Assembly: GCF_006228385.1 (NCBI RefSeq)
Contig: NZ_CP039852.1
Coordinates: 1,628,001-1,692,000, forward strand
Source: Salinimonas iocasae
Lineage (GTDB): Bacteria > Pseudomonadota > Gammaproteobacteria > Enterobacterales > Alteromonadaceae
Direction of reading: 5' to 3'
Length of the DNA stretch: 64,000 nucleotides
Shown: piece by piece, positions 18,901-27,684 of the stretch
How the letters are laid out: every line of letters starts with the position of its first letter
Position numbering within the stretch: the first letter of the stretch is position 1
The notes under the pieces: generated by a model
Seen by the model: only the letters and a program-made list of their open reading frames with translations
The model's database searches: none
What the model was told of the DNA's origin: nothing
Program-made: the position numbers and the translations under genes

Positions 18901-18997
18901 GGCCGGACTTACCTTCGCATCATTACTGACGTTAGTTGCGGTTCCGGTCCTCTATTCCTTGTTCTTCAGTGAAAAGGACATGAAACAGAACGGCTAA
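15947..18997 (+). CDS. RND efflux transporter permease (AcrB/HAE family)
   Basis: 1016 residues, the family length. It starts with a TM segment (IKNPLTIWLLMVTFLIGGIF) and has two groups of TM helices (about 320-530 and 850-1010) around two large periplasmic loops. The proton-relay helix 4 is visible as GALIIAMGMLVDNAIVIGE. The sequence is closer to the divergent branch often paired with lipoprotein adaptors than to AcrB itself. No outer-membrane channel gene follows; the pump presumably uses a TolC-type protein encoded elsewhere. The substrate is unknown. A long terminator hairpin follows. Confidence 0.94.
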   Translation: MKIATYSIKNPLTIWLLMVTFLIGGIFAVIEIGKLEDPAFAIKQAIITTNYPGATAEEVEEEVTEQLESRIQQLSQLGDITSRSLPGQSQITIELRDDFSGEQLPQAWDELRRKVEAATMTLPQGAAKPVVNDDFGDVYGMFYAVTAEGFSNRQKRELSSKLRREVLTVPGVTRAQLAGVPEETIYVEVTQEKLASLGISLNQIAGVFQTESAIADSGSVRVEDRRIRLVIPPSDDSAQTIRNLKFGIPGTTEQLHIGDIANVYRDETEQPRQLVRHNGETAFTLAIAGRSDKNIVDIGQRVDAHLDTLREKLPLGVEILPIYEQHIVVDEAINDFLINLAASVSIVVAVLLLVMGWRVGVVVGGTLLLTVLGTVLFMWVFSIQMERISLGALIIAMGMLVDNAIVIGESMLLNRQQGKSSIEAAEEAAQQTQFPLLAATVIGILAFAGIGLSQDTTGDFMFSLFAVILISLLLSWILAVTVTPLLGHYLFKQESGNSDEDIYNSRGFNAYKKLLHTALHHRRLTLLLLFITTSAAVVGFGWVKQSFFPPSNTPIFYVDYYLPQGSDIRATEEDMTEIEAVIMAQDGVVNVTSLIGMGASRFMLTYAPELPNPAYGQFIIRTQQREQIPSIMKTLREKVGRSHPQAQVYTRRLFFGPATGAKIEARFMGSDPEVLRALGEKAQKIMYGSDSLTDIRQNWRQREVIVRPVIDEQQARIAGLSRTDIADSLEFASVGKRVGVYREEDRQIPVVIRPPAEERRSMSWLEDRLIYSETEQNFIPVTQVVKDFEAHSENGIIHRRNRVRTLTVQAEPVGNLTAATARATVVEEIEAMKLPPGYTLEWGGEYESSREAQAGLGSKLPLSFLAMILITILLFNALRQAALIWIIVPMSICGVTAGLILTGLPFSFTALLGLLSLSGMLIKNAIVLVDEADIRRGTASNLQEAITGASISRVRPVMLAVLTTVLGMLPLLWDAFFASMAVTIMAGLTFASLLTLVAVPVLYSLFFSEKDMKQNG

Positions 18998-19052
18998 GCA
19001 TCTACTTTTCGCAAGCCGGCAGCCGATGAATGTCAGGTTAGCCATTAACAAT

Positions 19053-19107
19053 GCGCTGACAGTAGCAACGTCCGTTGTAGTACGTTGTCTCTGTCAGCGC
19101 TTTTTTG
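19053..19107 (+). terminator. Long terminator hairpin of RND operon
   Basis: GCGCTGACAG (19053-19062) pairs with CTGTCAGCGC (19091-19100), followed by a T run. Inside lies a second small hairpin CAACG-TC-CGTTG. Confidence 0.85.
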
Positions 19108-19272
19108 TGTCTGTAAATCAGGCTGCGATCTCTGTTGGAATCTGATCGAAGTTTTCTGGCTATAAATTGTGCTGTTAAGCAAACGAATCTGCAGATGGGA
19201 AGCTACCAATTTGATCTGAATAAGGGTACTTTAACTACATGATTAAAATCAGTATCAGCTAAGGGAATTAAA

Positions 19273-20049
19273 ATGAAAAAGGTGTTAACGGTATTACTCA
19301 TTATTATTTTGGTGATTGTTGGTGCGCTCTGGTACATCATGAGTGGCGCTGGTGACTTTATCCGCTCGCAGATCGAAGAGCAGGGTAGCCGTTACATGCA
19401 AACCGACGTCGCAGTGGAAGGCGTGGATATTGGCTACAGTGACGCGAAGATGGATATCACAGGGCTTAGGGTGAGTAACCCGGACGGTTTTTCAGACGAT
19501 ACAGCGTTAGGAATGGGGACTATGACATTCGATCTGGGTGGGGTAACCTCAGAGCCTTATGTTGTTCAGAATGTGACTATAGATGCGCCTGAAATTCTCT
19601 ATGAAATGAACGCACAGACGCAAAGCAACCTGCTGACACTGAAGAACAACCTGCAGGCTAACTTACCAAAAGGCGAGCAGAAAGAGCAGAGCAGTGATAA
19701 GGAGATGCCACGGGTTATTGTCGAAAACGTAACAATCAGTAATGCCCGGTTGCGTCTGGATCTTGAAGCGGTTGAAACCGGAGATCTTCAGGTTGATCAG
19801 AAATCTTATGAAGTGAAACTTCCAACCTTTAACGCTGGTCCTGTGGGTCAGCCTGATGGTTTACCTGCTGATCAGGTTGGCGCTGCTATTATGAATGCCA
19901 TGTTGGATAACGCTATCAAACAGGCAAAAGAACAGGCACGTGAACAGCTTAAAGACCGTGCCCGGGAAGAGCTGAAAAAAGAAACGGATAAACTTAAAGA
20001 AAAAGCTGAAGAGAAGCTAAAAGGCTTGTTCGATAAAGACAGTGAATAA
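19273..20049 (+). CDS. AsmA-like membrane-anchored periplasmic protein
   Basis: 258 residues. One N-terminal TM/signal anchor (residues 4-24, VLTVLLIIILVIVGALWYI), then a beta-rich region resembling an AsmA/DUF748-type segment (VDIGYSDAKMDITGLRVSNP, PRVIVENVTISNARLRLDL), and a highly charged helical tail from about 205 (KEQAREQLKDRAREELKKE). AsmA-like proteins act in lipid transport or outer-membrane assembly; the assignment is by pattern only. AAGGG lies 8 nt before the ATG. It is monocistronic with its own terminator. Confidence 0.75.
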   Translation: MKKVLTVLLIIILVIVGALWYIMSGAGDFIRSQIEEQGSRYMQTDVAVEGVDIGYSDAKMDITGLRVSNPDGFSDDTALGMGTMTFDLGGVTSEPYVVQNVTIDAPEILYEMNAQTQSNLLTLKNNLQANLPKGEQKEQSSDKEMPRVIVENVTISNARLRLDLEAVETGDLQVDQKSYEVKLPTFNAGPVGQPDGLPADQVGAAIMNAMLDNAIKQAKEQAREQLKDRAREELKKETDKLKEKAEEKLKGLFDKDSE

Positions 20050-20070
20050 TAGCCATTAATTTTGAAGCAA

Positions 20071-20097
20071 AAAAGCGGCAAAAGTGCCGCTTTTTTT
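20071..20097 (+). terminator. Rho-independent terminator
   Basis: AAGCGGCA-AAAG-TGCCGCTT followed by a run of T, behind the AsmA-like gene. Confidence 0.9.
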
Positions 20098-20133
20098 GTA
20101 TCTGAATATGGTTCGGGGATAATGTGAAATAAT

Positions 20134-20157
20134 AAAAAAGCGCCCGAAGGCGCTTTT
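20134..20157 (-). terminator. Rho-independent terminator
   Basis: On the minus strand: AAAAGCGCC-TTCG-GGCGCTTTTTT. It closes the DUF3718 gene, which stops at 20180. Confidence 0.85.
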
Positions 20158-20179
20158 GACTGAGGATACAACGATGAAC

Positions 20180-20578
20180 TCATTGTGGAGATACGAAACT
20201 CACCTGAATATGCTCAGGTGGTAGACGGCTTACCTGTATATCTCTGATTTCGATTCGGGTATCTATGCTATAGCGTTTCAGAATCTGATAGGTGTCAGTG
20301 GCACCATAATAATCGGCGAATGCCGCCAGATTCATGCCATTGCAGCGTAAGCCTTCACCCAACATTCTGTAAGTTGGGCCTGTATGCTTTCTGCCAAGCG
20401 TTATCTGTTGTACAGCCTGATGCATATTCATGCGGTCATTCTCTGCAGCATTCTTGCAAACTGAAATCAAATCCTGCTCAAAGTGTTTGGGATAGTCTTC
20501 GGCCATTGCAGTACCCGCTATTGCACCTAGTGATAGCACACACAGGCCGACAGAAACGACATTGCTTCTTCTGCTCAT
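20180..20578 (-). CDS. Exported DUF3718 protein
   Basis: 132 residues. A cleavable signal peptide ends at about residue 26 (GAIAGTAMAED). The mature part has the DUF3718 pattern: a first Cys in ISVCKNAAENDRMNMHQAV, Arg/His-rich repeat-like segment, then RCNGMNLAAFADYYGA with the second Cys, suggesting a disulfide. Function is unknown; the family is common in Alteromonadales and Shewanella. AAAGGAAAGAACC provides the ribosome site. Transcribed away from the winged-helix regulator at 20824. Confidence 0.8.
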   Translation of the reverse strand: MSRRSNVVSVGLCVLSLGAIAGTAMAEDYPKHFEQDLISVCKNAAENDRMNMHQAVQQITLGRKHTGPTYRMLGEGLRCNGMNLAAFADYYGATDTYQILKRYSIDTRIEIRDIQVSRLPPEHIQVSFVSPQ

Positions 20579-20823
20579 GGTTCTTTCCTTTCGTTTATTT
20601 ATTGGTGATTGTTAACGTTTTCTGGCGATACTGCCGCGCAGACTCTCTAACTGTAACTGGCGCTATTAACATTCACCCTGACAATTGGCTGAAGATTTAT
20701 TGTCATATTTATCTCATGACTATTCATTGAGTTAATCATTGCGGCATCATCACTGGCGGCAAATTTCATCTGAAAAATGGATATTGTGCTAAAATTTAAT
20801 AGGTATCTGACAGGGGACTCACC

Positions 20824-21195
20824 ATGAGTATGCACCCCACATCCCTGAAGTATGATCATACGACACGGACTGTCAGTAACGGACAAGGCGCCAGCCGTGT
20901 TCTGTCCCCTCAGTGCGCTCATTTACTTGAGCTCTTTCTGACCCAGGAAAATCACATTGTTACCCGAAAGCAGATGCGGGAAGTTATCTGGCGGCACAAC
21001 ATTGTCAGCGAAGACATGATAAATCACCTGATATGTCGTCTGCGCAAAGAGCTGAAAACGCTGCCGGGAGAAACGTGCTGGCAGATAGAGGCCATCCCGA
21101 AAGTGGGTTATCGCATGCTTCTCACCGAACAGGAAAAGCACGATATTAAATACTGGTTACACCGGTGTGGTAGCTGGTTCAGCGGTAGCGAATAG
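20824..21195 (+). CDS. Stand-alone winged-helix (OmpR/ToxR-type) DNA-binding protein
   Basis: 123 residues, consisting of little more than one Trans_reg_C winged helix: LSPQCAHLLELFLTQENHIVTRKQMREVIW, DMINHLICRLRKELK, and the wing IEAIPKVGYRML. There is no receiver and no TM segment, unlike OmpR or ToxR/CadC. AGGGGA lies 7 nt before the ATG. It may be a constitutive or protein-controlled regulator of neighbouring genes. No partner kinase is nearby. Confidence 0.85.
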   Translation: MSMHPTSLKYDHTTRTVSNGQGASRVLSPQCAHLLELFLTQENHIVTRKQMREVIWRHNIVSEDMINHLICRLRKELKTLPGETCWQIEAIPKVGYRMLLTEQEKHDIKYWLHRCGSWFSGSE

Positions 21196-21248
21196 CGATA
21201 AGACACGCACCGAAAGAGAAAGACAGTTTCGGCGCGCTATAGCCATGC

Positions 21249-21776
21249 CTATTGTTCGATATCAATGATGGCCTCATCGAGCATAGTGATGAAACCTTCC
21301 TGCTCGTTCAGCCTCAACGCTAACGACAGGGTGATGGTATTCAGTGGTTTTTCCTGTGGCTTGATACCGGCAGAAATTTCAAATGTATACTTGCCTTTAT
21401 CCTTTGAAGAAAAGGAACCTTGTAGCGTTTTGAAGTTTTCGACAGCACGCGTCGTCATTTTGTAGGTAAATGCACTTTTAGCCGGTCGGCTTGAGAAAAA
21501 ACCATTTTCTGCTGCATGTTGTGTCTGGGATTCAAGAGTCAGGGGAAAGTCGAGGACCTGAACGTGTTGACCGTCATCTACCTCCATCTTCAACGCAATA
21601 CTCTCATGATCGGGTTCCAGTGGTTGATCCAAAGTAACCCTTGCTCTGATGGCTTCTGCTTCGAGTGAGATTAAGTCTGATTCATCTGCAGTAGCAAACT
21701 TTGCCATTGTGCTAAGTGGGACAGAGGTGCAGCCAAACAGACAGGTCATCAGTAAGGCAAGTATTAACAGTTTCAT
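21249..21776 (-). CDS. Lipoprotein of unknown function
   Basis: 175 residues from the ATG at 21776, preceded by TTAAGGAT. The signal sequence MKLLILALLMTCLFGC ends in lipobox LFG-C. The mature part is beta-rich with no recognised domain. Residues after the Cys (TSVP) lack Asp at +2, so outer-membrane sorting is expected. It converges on the winged-helix gene. Confidence 0.75.
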   Translation of the reverse strand: MKLLILALLMTCLFGCTSVPLSTMAKFATADESDLISLEAEAIRARVTLDQPLEPDHESIALKMEVDDGQHVQVLDFPLTLESQTQHAAENGFFSSRPAKSAFTYKMTTRAVENFKTLQGSFSSKDKGKYTFEISAGIKPQEKPLNTITLSLALRLNEQEGFITMLDEAIIDIEQ

Positions 21777-21865
21777 TATGATTATCCTTAATCGCAGTAT
21801 CCTAAAAAGCAATCATAAACCCAAACAGGGTTCGATCAATGCTTTATTAACAGTGCTTGCTTAAA

Positions 21866-21890
21866 ACAAAAAAGGCGCCACACGGGCGCC
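21866..21890 (-). terminator. Rho-independent terminator of YgiQ gene
   Basis: On the minus strand: GGCGCC-CGTGT-GGCGCC followed by six T. It lies 28 bp beyond the stop at 21918. Confidence 0.88.
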
Positions 21891-21917
21891 CTTACACAAT
21901 CATAGACTTGCTAACGT

Positions 21918-24095
21918 TTACTTTTGTCGCTGAGCCGGTTTGGATCTACTGCGCTTTTTATCGCGAAATCCTTTTGGCGGTAAGCCAGTGTGCTTTGACA
22001 ACGCACGCTCGCCACGACGCGCTTTAGGAGCCTTGGCGCGCTTTTCATCCCTCGATTCCGGCGGAACCAGATGTTGTGGTCCGCGACCAATCAAATCTTC
22101 GCGTCCCATTTTTTTGAGTGCTTCGCGAATTTGCGCAAAATTCTTCGGGTCGTGATAACGAAGCATTGCTTTGTGCAAGCGGCGGTGTATCTCGCCTTTG
22201 GCCGAAGGCACATGCTCACTGTCCTTCTTAACTTTGCGCAGACTGTTTACTTCGGTGTGATACATGGTGGTTGCTGTCGCCATAGGCGACGGGTAAAAGT
22301 TCTGCACCTGATCCAGCTTAAATTTGTTCTCTTTAAGCCAGATAGCCAGCGCAAGCATATCATCATCTGTGGTGCCCGGATGCGATGCAATAAAATAGGG
22401 AATAAGGTACTGCTTTTTACCAGCTTCCTCAGAATACTTATCGAACAGCTCTTTAAACCGGTAATAACTGCCCATGCCCGGTTTCATCATCTTGTCCAGG
22501 GGGCCATCTTCCGTATGCTCAGGTGCAATTTTCAGATAGCCACCTGTGTGATGCAAAGCCAGCTCTTTAACATAGCGCGGATCTTCCACCGCCAGGTCAT
22601 ACCGAACACCAGAGGCGATTAATACTTTTTTAATGCCGGGAAGCTCGCGGGCACGCTTATACAGATTAATAGTAGGCGTATGGTCGGTGTCCATATGTGC
22701 ACAAATACTGGGGTACACACAAGAGGGGCGTTTACAGGTTGCCTCAGCTTTAGCGCTTTTGCAGCGTAACCGGTACATATTGGCAGTAGGCCCGCCAAGA
22801 TCAGAAATTACACCGGTAAAGCCTGGTACCGTATCCCGGATGGTTTCAATCTCTCGGATAATGGAGTCTTCCGAGCGACTTTGAATAATCCGGCCTTCGT
22901 GTTCAGTAATTGAGCAGAATGTACAGCCACCATAGCAGCCGCGCATTATGTTGATGCTGAAACGAATCATATCGTAGGCAGGGATTTTGGCATCACCATA
23001 TACAGGGTGGGGAACACGCTGATACGGTAAATCGAACACCGCATCCATTTCATCGGTTTCCAGTGGCATTGCAGGCGGATTTATCCAGATATGCCTGTCA
23101 CCATGACGTTGCATCAACGCTCTGGCGCAACCTGGATTCACTTCCTGATGTAAAATACGCGAGGCATGGGCATATAGAACCTTGTTATCGCGCACTGTCT
23201 CAAAGGCGGGTAGTTTTACATAAACATTTTCCCACGGCTTTCTGCGCGTGGCCGGCTGCACAACAATGGGTTGCGCAGCGCTTGCATCTTTATTACTGTC
23301 CGCACTTTCGGCCTTATCGCATTCCGGTTCCATCTGATATGGGCTGGAAATAGGATCAATCTTTCCGGGCTTATCCAGCGACGTCGAATCGACACCCTGC
23401 CACTCAGGCAACGCCTCTTTGACAATGATTGCAGTGCCGCGAATATCTTTCAGATCAGCAATGTCTTCCCCGGCTGCTAAACGATGTGTTACCTCTACCA
23501 GCGGGCGCTCGGCGTTACCAAAGAACAGCATATCAGCCTTACTGTCGAACAGTACTGAGCGGCGTACCTTCTCAGACCAGTAATCATAATGCGCGATGCG
23601 GCGCAGGCTTGCCTCGATTCCACCAACAATTACCGGTACGCCTTTAAATGCTTCGCGGCAGCGCTGCGAGTATACGGTAACAGCGCGATCCGGTCGCTTA
23701 CCACCCACGTTACCCGGCGTATACGCATCGTCATGGCGCAATTTCTTATCGGCTGTATAGCGGTTAATCATTGAATCCATATTGCCGGCGGTTACACCAA
23801 AATACAGATTAGGTTTGCCCAGCTTCATAAAGTCGTCTTTGCTAGTCCAGTCAGGCTGAGCAATAATGCCTACCCGAAAGCCGTGCGCTTCCAGCACACG
23901 TCCAATGACCGCCATACCAAAACTGGGATGGTCAACATACGCATCTCCGGTAACCAGAATGACATCACAACTGTCCCAGCCCAGTTCATCCATTTCAGCC
24001 CTGGACATGGGGAGAAACGGAGCGGTGCCAAGACAATGTGGCCAGTACTTCGGATAGGAAAAAAGACCGCGGTCAGCTTTGATGGTGGCTTGCAT
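21918..24095 (-). CDS. ygiQ: YgiQ family radical SAM protein
   Basis: 725 residues from the ATG at 24095, where similarity to E. coli YgiQ begins ([24 protein letters not shown]); the frame is open 20 codons further upstream. The N-terminal half is a B12-binding-like Rossmann region ([20 protein letters not shown]). The radical SAM cluster motif is CYGGCTFC (CxxxCxxC). A Cys-rich insertion ([23 protein letters not shown]) and a basic tail follow. Radical SAM enzymes cleave S-adenosylmethionine with a 4Fe-4S cluster; the target of YgiQ is not known. Confidence 0.95.
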   Translation of the reverse strand: MQATIKADRGLFSYPKYWPHCLGTAPFLPMSRAEMDELGWDSCDVILVTGDAYVDHPSFGMAVIGRVLEAHGFRVGIIAQPDWTSKDDFMKLGKPNLYFGVTAGNMDSMINRYTADKKLRHDDAYTPGNVGGKRPDRAVTVYSQRCREAFKGVPVIVGGIEASLRRIAHYDYWSEKVRRSVLFDSKADMLFFGNAERPLVEVTHRLAAGEDIADLKDIRGTAIIVKEALPEWQGVDSTSLDKPGKIDPISSPYQMEPECDKAESADSNKDASAAQPIVVQPATRRKPWENVYVKLPAFETVRDNKVLYAHASRILHQEVNPGCARALMQRHGDRHIWINPPAMPLETDEMDAVFDLPYQRVPHPVYGDAKIPAYDMIRFSINIMRGCYGGCTFCSITEHEGRIIQSRSEDSIIREIETIRDTVPGFTGVISDLGGPTANMYRLRCKSAKAEATCKRPSCVYPSICAHMDTDHTPTINLYKRARELPGIKKVLIASGVRYDLAVEDPRYVKELALHHTGGYLKIAPEHTEDGPLDKMMKPGMGSYYRFKELFDKYSEEAGKKQYLIPYFIASHPGTTDDDMLALAIWLKENKFKLDQVQNFYPSPMATATTMYHTEVNSLRKVKKDSEHVPSAKGEIHRRLHKAMLRYHDPKNFAQIREALKKMGREDLIGRGPQHLVPPESRDEKRAKAPKARRGERALSKHTGLPPKGFRDKKRSRSKPAQRQK

Positions 24096-24254
24096 AAAAA
24101 ACACAACTGAATAAAAAACGGCCGGCATTGTACCACCAGCCTTACGGACATTCACGAATCTTGACTTAATATTCCGGTTTATCGGGAAAGTTTAATGCGG
24201 CGATGCCAGAGCTGATTGTGCTATTGTCTGATTTTTATCAGCATTACTGGATTT

Positions 24255-24728
24255 ATGGCTTACTGGTTATTTAAAACTGAACCCGATACGTTTTCTATTG
24301 ATGATCTCAAAGCACGTCCTGCTCGGACAGAGCCGTGGGATGGTGTTAGAAATTATCAGGCGCGTAATTTTTTACGCGACAACGTTGCAAAGGGCGACAG
24401 CGTCTTTATTTATCACTCCAGTTGCAAGGCGGTTGGCATTGCAGGTATAGCGACAGTTTCCCGCAGCGGGTATCCCGATGATACACAATTTGATCCTGAG
24501 TCGGCTTATTTTGACCCAAAATCCAGCCCTGAAAAACCCAGATGGTTTTGTGTAAATGTGACGTTTGAAGAGAAGTTCGTACAGATACTGCCCCTGAAGC
24601 TAATCAAATCGATACCGCAAATCAGTGAGATACCATTAGTTAATAAGGGAAACCGGCTATCGGTAATGCCGGTGACAAAGCGCGAATGGGAAATCTTGTG
24701 TCATGCTGCACGTGCAGGCAAAGCATGA
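24255..24728 (+). CDS. EVE domain protein
   Basis: 157 residues from the ATG at 24255. The whole protein is one EVE (PUA-like) domain: MAYWLFKTEPDTFSIDDL, WDGVRNYQARNFLRD, GDSVFIYHSSC, GIAGIATV, and LSVMPVTKREWEIL. EVE domains bind modified bases in RNA or DNA. The stop overlaps the start of the next gene (ATGA), so the two are translationally coupled. Confidence 0.92.
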   Translation: MAYWLFKTEPDTFSIDDLKARPARTEPWDGVRNYQARNFLRDNVAKGDSVFIYHSSCKAVGIAGIATVSRSGYPDDTQFDPESAYFDPKSSPEKPRWFCVNVTFEEKFVQILPLKLIKSIPQISEIPLVNKGNRLSVMPVTKREWEILCHAARAGKA

Positions 24729-25294
24729 TGCTAACTTTGAGTGAATCAGAGGCACGGGACGCTTCAGAACTCACGCTAAAACAGGATGCCTTCAGAATGC
24801 ACTGTCTACAGGTGGTCTCAGCATATCGCCTGCCTGGTGCTATGATTGGCGCAGGCTTTATCAGAAACATGATATGGGATGCGCTGCATCATTATACCGT
24901 CGCAAGCCCGCTAAACGATGTTGATGTTGTGTATTTCGACAAGACTGATACCAGTCGGGACACTGAGCAAGAATATGAGCACCGCCTTGCTAAGCATTGT
25001 CCTGATGTAAACTGGGAGGTAAGGAATCAGGCAAGAATGCATCACTATCACAACGACGCTGAATATAGTGATACAGGCGATGGCATCAAGCGCTGGGTAG
25101 AACTGCAAACCTGCGTAGGTGTTCACTTATCCGGTAAGCAAATAAGCTGGTTCGCTCCCTATGGACTGGCTGAAAACTGGAAAGGGGAAATCCGGATTAA
25201 TCCACAGTTCCCTCGGCCGACCGTTTATGAAGAACGAATTAAACAAAAACAATGGACAGAACGGTGGCCTGAATTAACCGTCATTTGGCCGTAA
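24725..25294 (+). CDS. Nucleotidyltransferase family protein (DUF925)
   Basis: 189 residues from the ATG at 24725, overlapping the EVE stop; ATG 24728 is the alternative. Features: LPGAMIGAGFIRNMIWDALH and SPLNDVDVVYFD, the DxD-type acidic motif of nucleotidyltransferase-fold proteins, and ENWKGEIRINPQFPRP near the end. The family's substrate is unknown. Coupling to an EVE-domain gene points to nucleic-acid related work (inference). Confidence 0.85.
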   Translation: MMLTLSESEARDASELTLKQDAFRMHCLQVVSAYRLPGAMIGAGFIRNMIWDALHHYTVASPLNDVDVVYFDKTDTSRDTEQEYEHRLAKHCPDVNWEVRNQARMHHYHNDAEYSDTGDGIKRWVELQTCVGVHLSGKQISWFAPYGLAENWKGEIRINPQFPRPTVYEERIKQKQWTERWPELTVIWP

Positions 25295-25307
25295 AGGAAA
25301 CATCTGA

Positions 25308-25607
25308 ATGGATAAAAATGCTTATATTGCTCACTGCCAGCAAGAACTGTTAGCCGTGTATACAGACAACAAAGCCGGCAATAAGGATAACGTCAGAATG
25401 GCACGGCTGGAAGGCGTCATTCACGCCGGCCAGATGCTGGGGGTTCTGGATAAAGCGTCGGCTGCGGCATTAATTGATAATGCTCACAGGCGTGTATTTG
25501 GTTACACCCGTGAAGCTCGAGACGATAAAAAAGCCAGACTGGATGCGCTTAAAGCCGGTGATGCAGACGCCTTTTATGAGACGCCCGCGTATGTAAGGCT
25601 GCGTTAG
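25308..25607 (+). CDS. Small conserved hypothetical protein
   Basis: 99 residues, no TM or signal. Mostly helical, with charged segment REARDDKKARLDALKAGD. AAAGGAAA lies 7 nt before the ATG. It follows the nucleotidyltransferase gene by 13 bp and is likely the third gene of that operon. It ends 4 bp inside the convergent ExoD gene. Confidence 0.7.
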   Translation: MDKNAYIAHCQQELLAVYTDNKAGNKDNVRMARLEGVIHAGQMLGVLDKASAAALIDNAHRRVFGYTREARDDKKARLDALKAGDADAFYETPAYVRLR

Positions 25608-26188
25608 TTCTGCATCATACTGATGGCTTTGTATAGCAAAAAGCCTGTACCTGACTGAAGAATCAGGCCAATCGTCACCACCAGTCCATCACGGTTTGTG
25701 ATACCGATAGCGGTTACGCATAACGCAAAAGCGGGTAACGCTGCTGCTAATGGCATTGCTTCAAGGGGAATCATACACAGCGCCACCACACCGCTATAAA
25801 AGGCGATGAAATTTTTCGCCGGTGACTGCGCCAGCCGGGTGAAGCGAGGTGTAAACCAGGATTCGATTTGTTCAACGTAAGGGCGGGCTTTATCTATTGC
25901 TTTAACAAGTTTATCGTGCGAAATAGAGCGGTTTCGCAAACCTGAGGGCAACCAGGGGTGATCTCTGCCGCTGGCAATCTGAACGCAAATCAGAAAAAGT
26001 GTAATACCGCAAATTGAGGGAACGCCAGGGATTGCACCAGTAGGCAGCAGGGCGATTAGCGCGGGAATCAGAATGAGCGGGCCAAATCCGCGTTCCTGAA
26101 AAGTGGCCACTACATCATCGACAGTCACTTCTTTCTCTGTGTCTTCGACCAGCGTATCCAGCAAATCCATGATTCTTTCCTGACTCAT
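25604..26188 (-). CDS. ExoD-family exopolysaccharide synthesis protein
   Basis: 194 residues. The N-terminal 25 residues are cytoplasmic and acidic. A hydrophobic pair follows (GPLILIPALIALLPTGAIPGVPSICGITLFLICVQ), with the ExoD-typical GHPWLP-like motif seen as GRDHPWLPSGLRNR. Three more TM segments occupy about 125-190. ExoD was described in rhizobial exopolysaccharide production; the molecular role is unclear. The 3' end overlaps the convergent gene by 4 bp. Confidence 0.85.
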   Translation of the reverse strand: MSQERIMDLLDTLVEDTEKEVTVDDVVATFQERGFGPLILIPALIALLPTGAIPGVPSICGITLFLICVQIASGRDHPWLPSGLRNRSISHDKLVKAIDKARPYVEQIESWFTPRFTRLAQSPAKNFIAFYSGVVALCMIPLEAMPLAAALPAFALCVTAIGITNRDGLVVTIGLILQSGTGFLLYKAISMMQN

Positions 26189-26410
26189 TACAGCCTTATT
26201 ATTAGTGTGTTATGCATATTAACTACTTGTAATGTGTTTGATTGGTTCGTTTTTAGTAGCCTGGCATCATTGCACACGCATGGTAAATAACAACGATTGT
26301 GGTTAGGAAGGAGATGCAAATCTCACTGAAGAGAAGGCTTGCAAAATTCTGATGTGGTTGAAGTAAAGGGCGGAAATAATGAAAAAATTGCGAATAACCG
26401 CGCGGCAGGT

Positions 26411-26444
26411 AGCAAAGAAGGGGCCTTAAACCTTGCAAGGCCCC
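26411..26444 (-). terminator. Probable terminator
   Basis: On the minus strand: GGGGCCTT-N9-AAGGCCCC, followed by CTTCTTTGCT. It sits directly behind the stop of the gene at 26451. The T tract is broken. Confidence 0.6.
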
Positions 26445-26450
26445 CGGCTA

Positions 26451-27227
26451 TTATTCCATCAGGTCACGGCGCAATGCCCATACATTATAACTGACCTCTT
26501 CAAAATGACTGCTCCAGCTTTTCAATAATTCCATGGCGTCTTCCTCATTACCCATGTGCTCTGATAACAACTCAGCAAATTCTTGCTCAGGGGGAGCCAT
26601 TGCACTCCAGTCTTTATAGGGAACGGCCAATGTTAATTCGCCACTTCCTGCCACTGAATGTGAAAATCCCCAGTTATAAGGCCACTTTTCAGCTTTAGCC
26701 GCATCGGCCATTTTTTTCATATCTTCCTTAATAGCGTATCGGTGACCGGCTTTGGGTGTGTAAGTCGTTACGCCCACATAGTTAAAATCAACGTCAGGCC
26801 CCCAGTTGCTGTTTTCATGGTCTTCAACAGAAAGATAGTGGTGATAATGGTCAACATACTGATCCGCCGTTTTCTGCCAGTGCTCGGTAATTCCCTGATT
26901 GTCTGCCCACTCACGATAGCTATCCATGTCCTTCCAGGTGAAACCACCGGCCCGCACACCGATTCGATCTAGCTTATGACCAAAAACGGGGGTATAGAAG
27001 TACCACTCACGAGGATCGTTCTTTGTGCGTCTGAACTTAACATGCTCTCGCATGGCTTGTTCAAGCTCCTGCATTTTTCCCTCTTTAGGCACCATAATCC
27101 ACATCTCTGCCAGCATTTCGCGCTTGCTATCCTTACCCCCGTGCTGGTCAGCGGCAATGTTCGTTGACCACAGGCAAAAAAGCAGCAGTGCTGATATTGA
27201 ACCTATACTTATTTTCATTTTGTTCAT
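26451..27227 (-). CDS. Exported hypothetical protein
   Basis: 258 residues from the ATG at 27227 (TTGGAG 8 nt upstream). Signal peptide about 1-25 (ISIGSISALLLFCLWSTNIAA). The mature part contains two segments resembling antibiotic-monooxygenase/dimeric alpha-beta barrel repeats (AEMWIMVPKEGKMQELEQAMREHVKFRR and VGVTTYTPKAGHRYAIKEDMKKM), rich in Trp and His. No confirmed family. A dimeric alpha-beta barrel in the periplasm is inferred. Confidence 0.7.
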   Translation of the reverse strand: MNKMKISIGSISALLLFCLWSTNIAADQHGGKDSKREMLAEMWIMVPKEGKMQELEQAMREHVKFRRTKNDPREWYFYTPVFGHKLDRIGVRAGGFTWKDMDSYREWADNQGITEHWQKTADQYVDHYHHYLSVEDHENSNWGPDVDFNYVGVTTYTPKAGHRYAIKEDMKKMADAAKAEKWPYNWGFSHSVAGSGELTLAVPYKDWSAMAPPEQEFAELLSEHMGNEEDAMELLKSWSSHFEEVSYNVWALRRDLME

Positions 27228-27684
27228 GGTTGTCTCCAATTTAATTGTTTCACAATCAAACGAGTCCAAAACCACAGTAACTAAGCCTAATGCAGCTTGT
27301 TATTAAAGAACCCAAAAACATTTAGTGAATTAATAGCTTAGACGTGAGCGCCTGCATCTGCACAGATTTATATAAAATTTATCTAAAAAACGAAAATGGT
27401 TTGATGAAGAGATATAAAAGTGCCATCAATACAGCAGATGAAGCCAAAGTGTTGGTGCATTAATTAAAATAGCGAAGTCGCAGCCACAAAGCATTATCAA
27501 CTTTGCGACAAAATGTTATAGGCTACTGATAAAGTTGTAGTTTAGCGCAGTAGATCCCTGACGGCGTGCACGCAACGCATACGATGAGAGGGGATAGACT
27601 GTAGGTATTTTCTCGCCAGTGTTACACAAAGATTATGAAGGTTACCTTTTAGTTCAGGTCACCATGTAATGTAAAGAGACCAGC
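27228..27684. other. Intergenic region, divergent promoters
   Basis: 457 bp, AT-rich, between two divergently transcribed genes, so it must hold both promoters. The only structure noticed is a spaced inverted repeat CAACTTT (27498-27504) / AAAGTTG (27531-27537). No gene, RNA or clear operator was seen. Confidence 0.5.
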
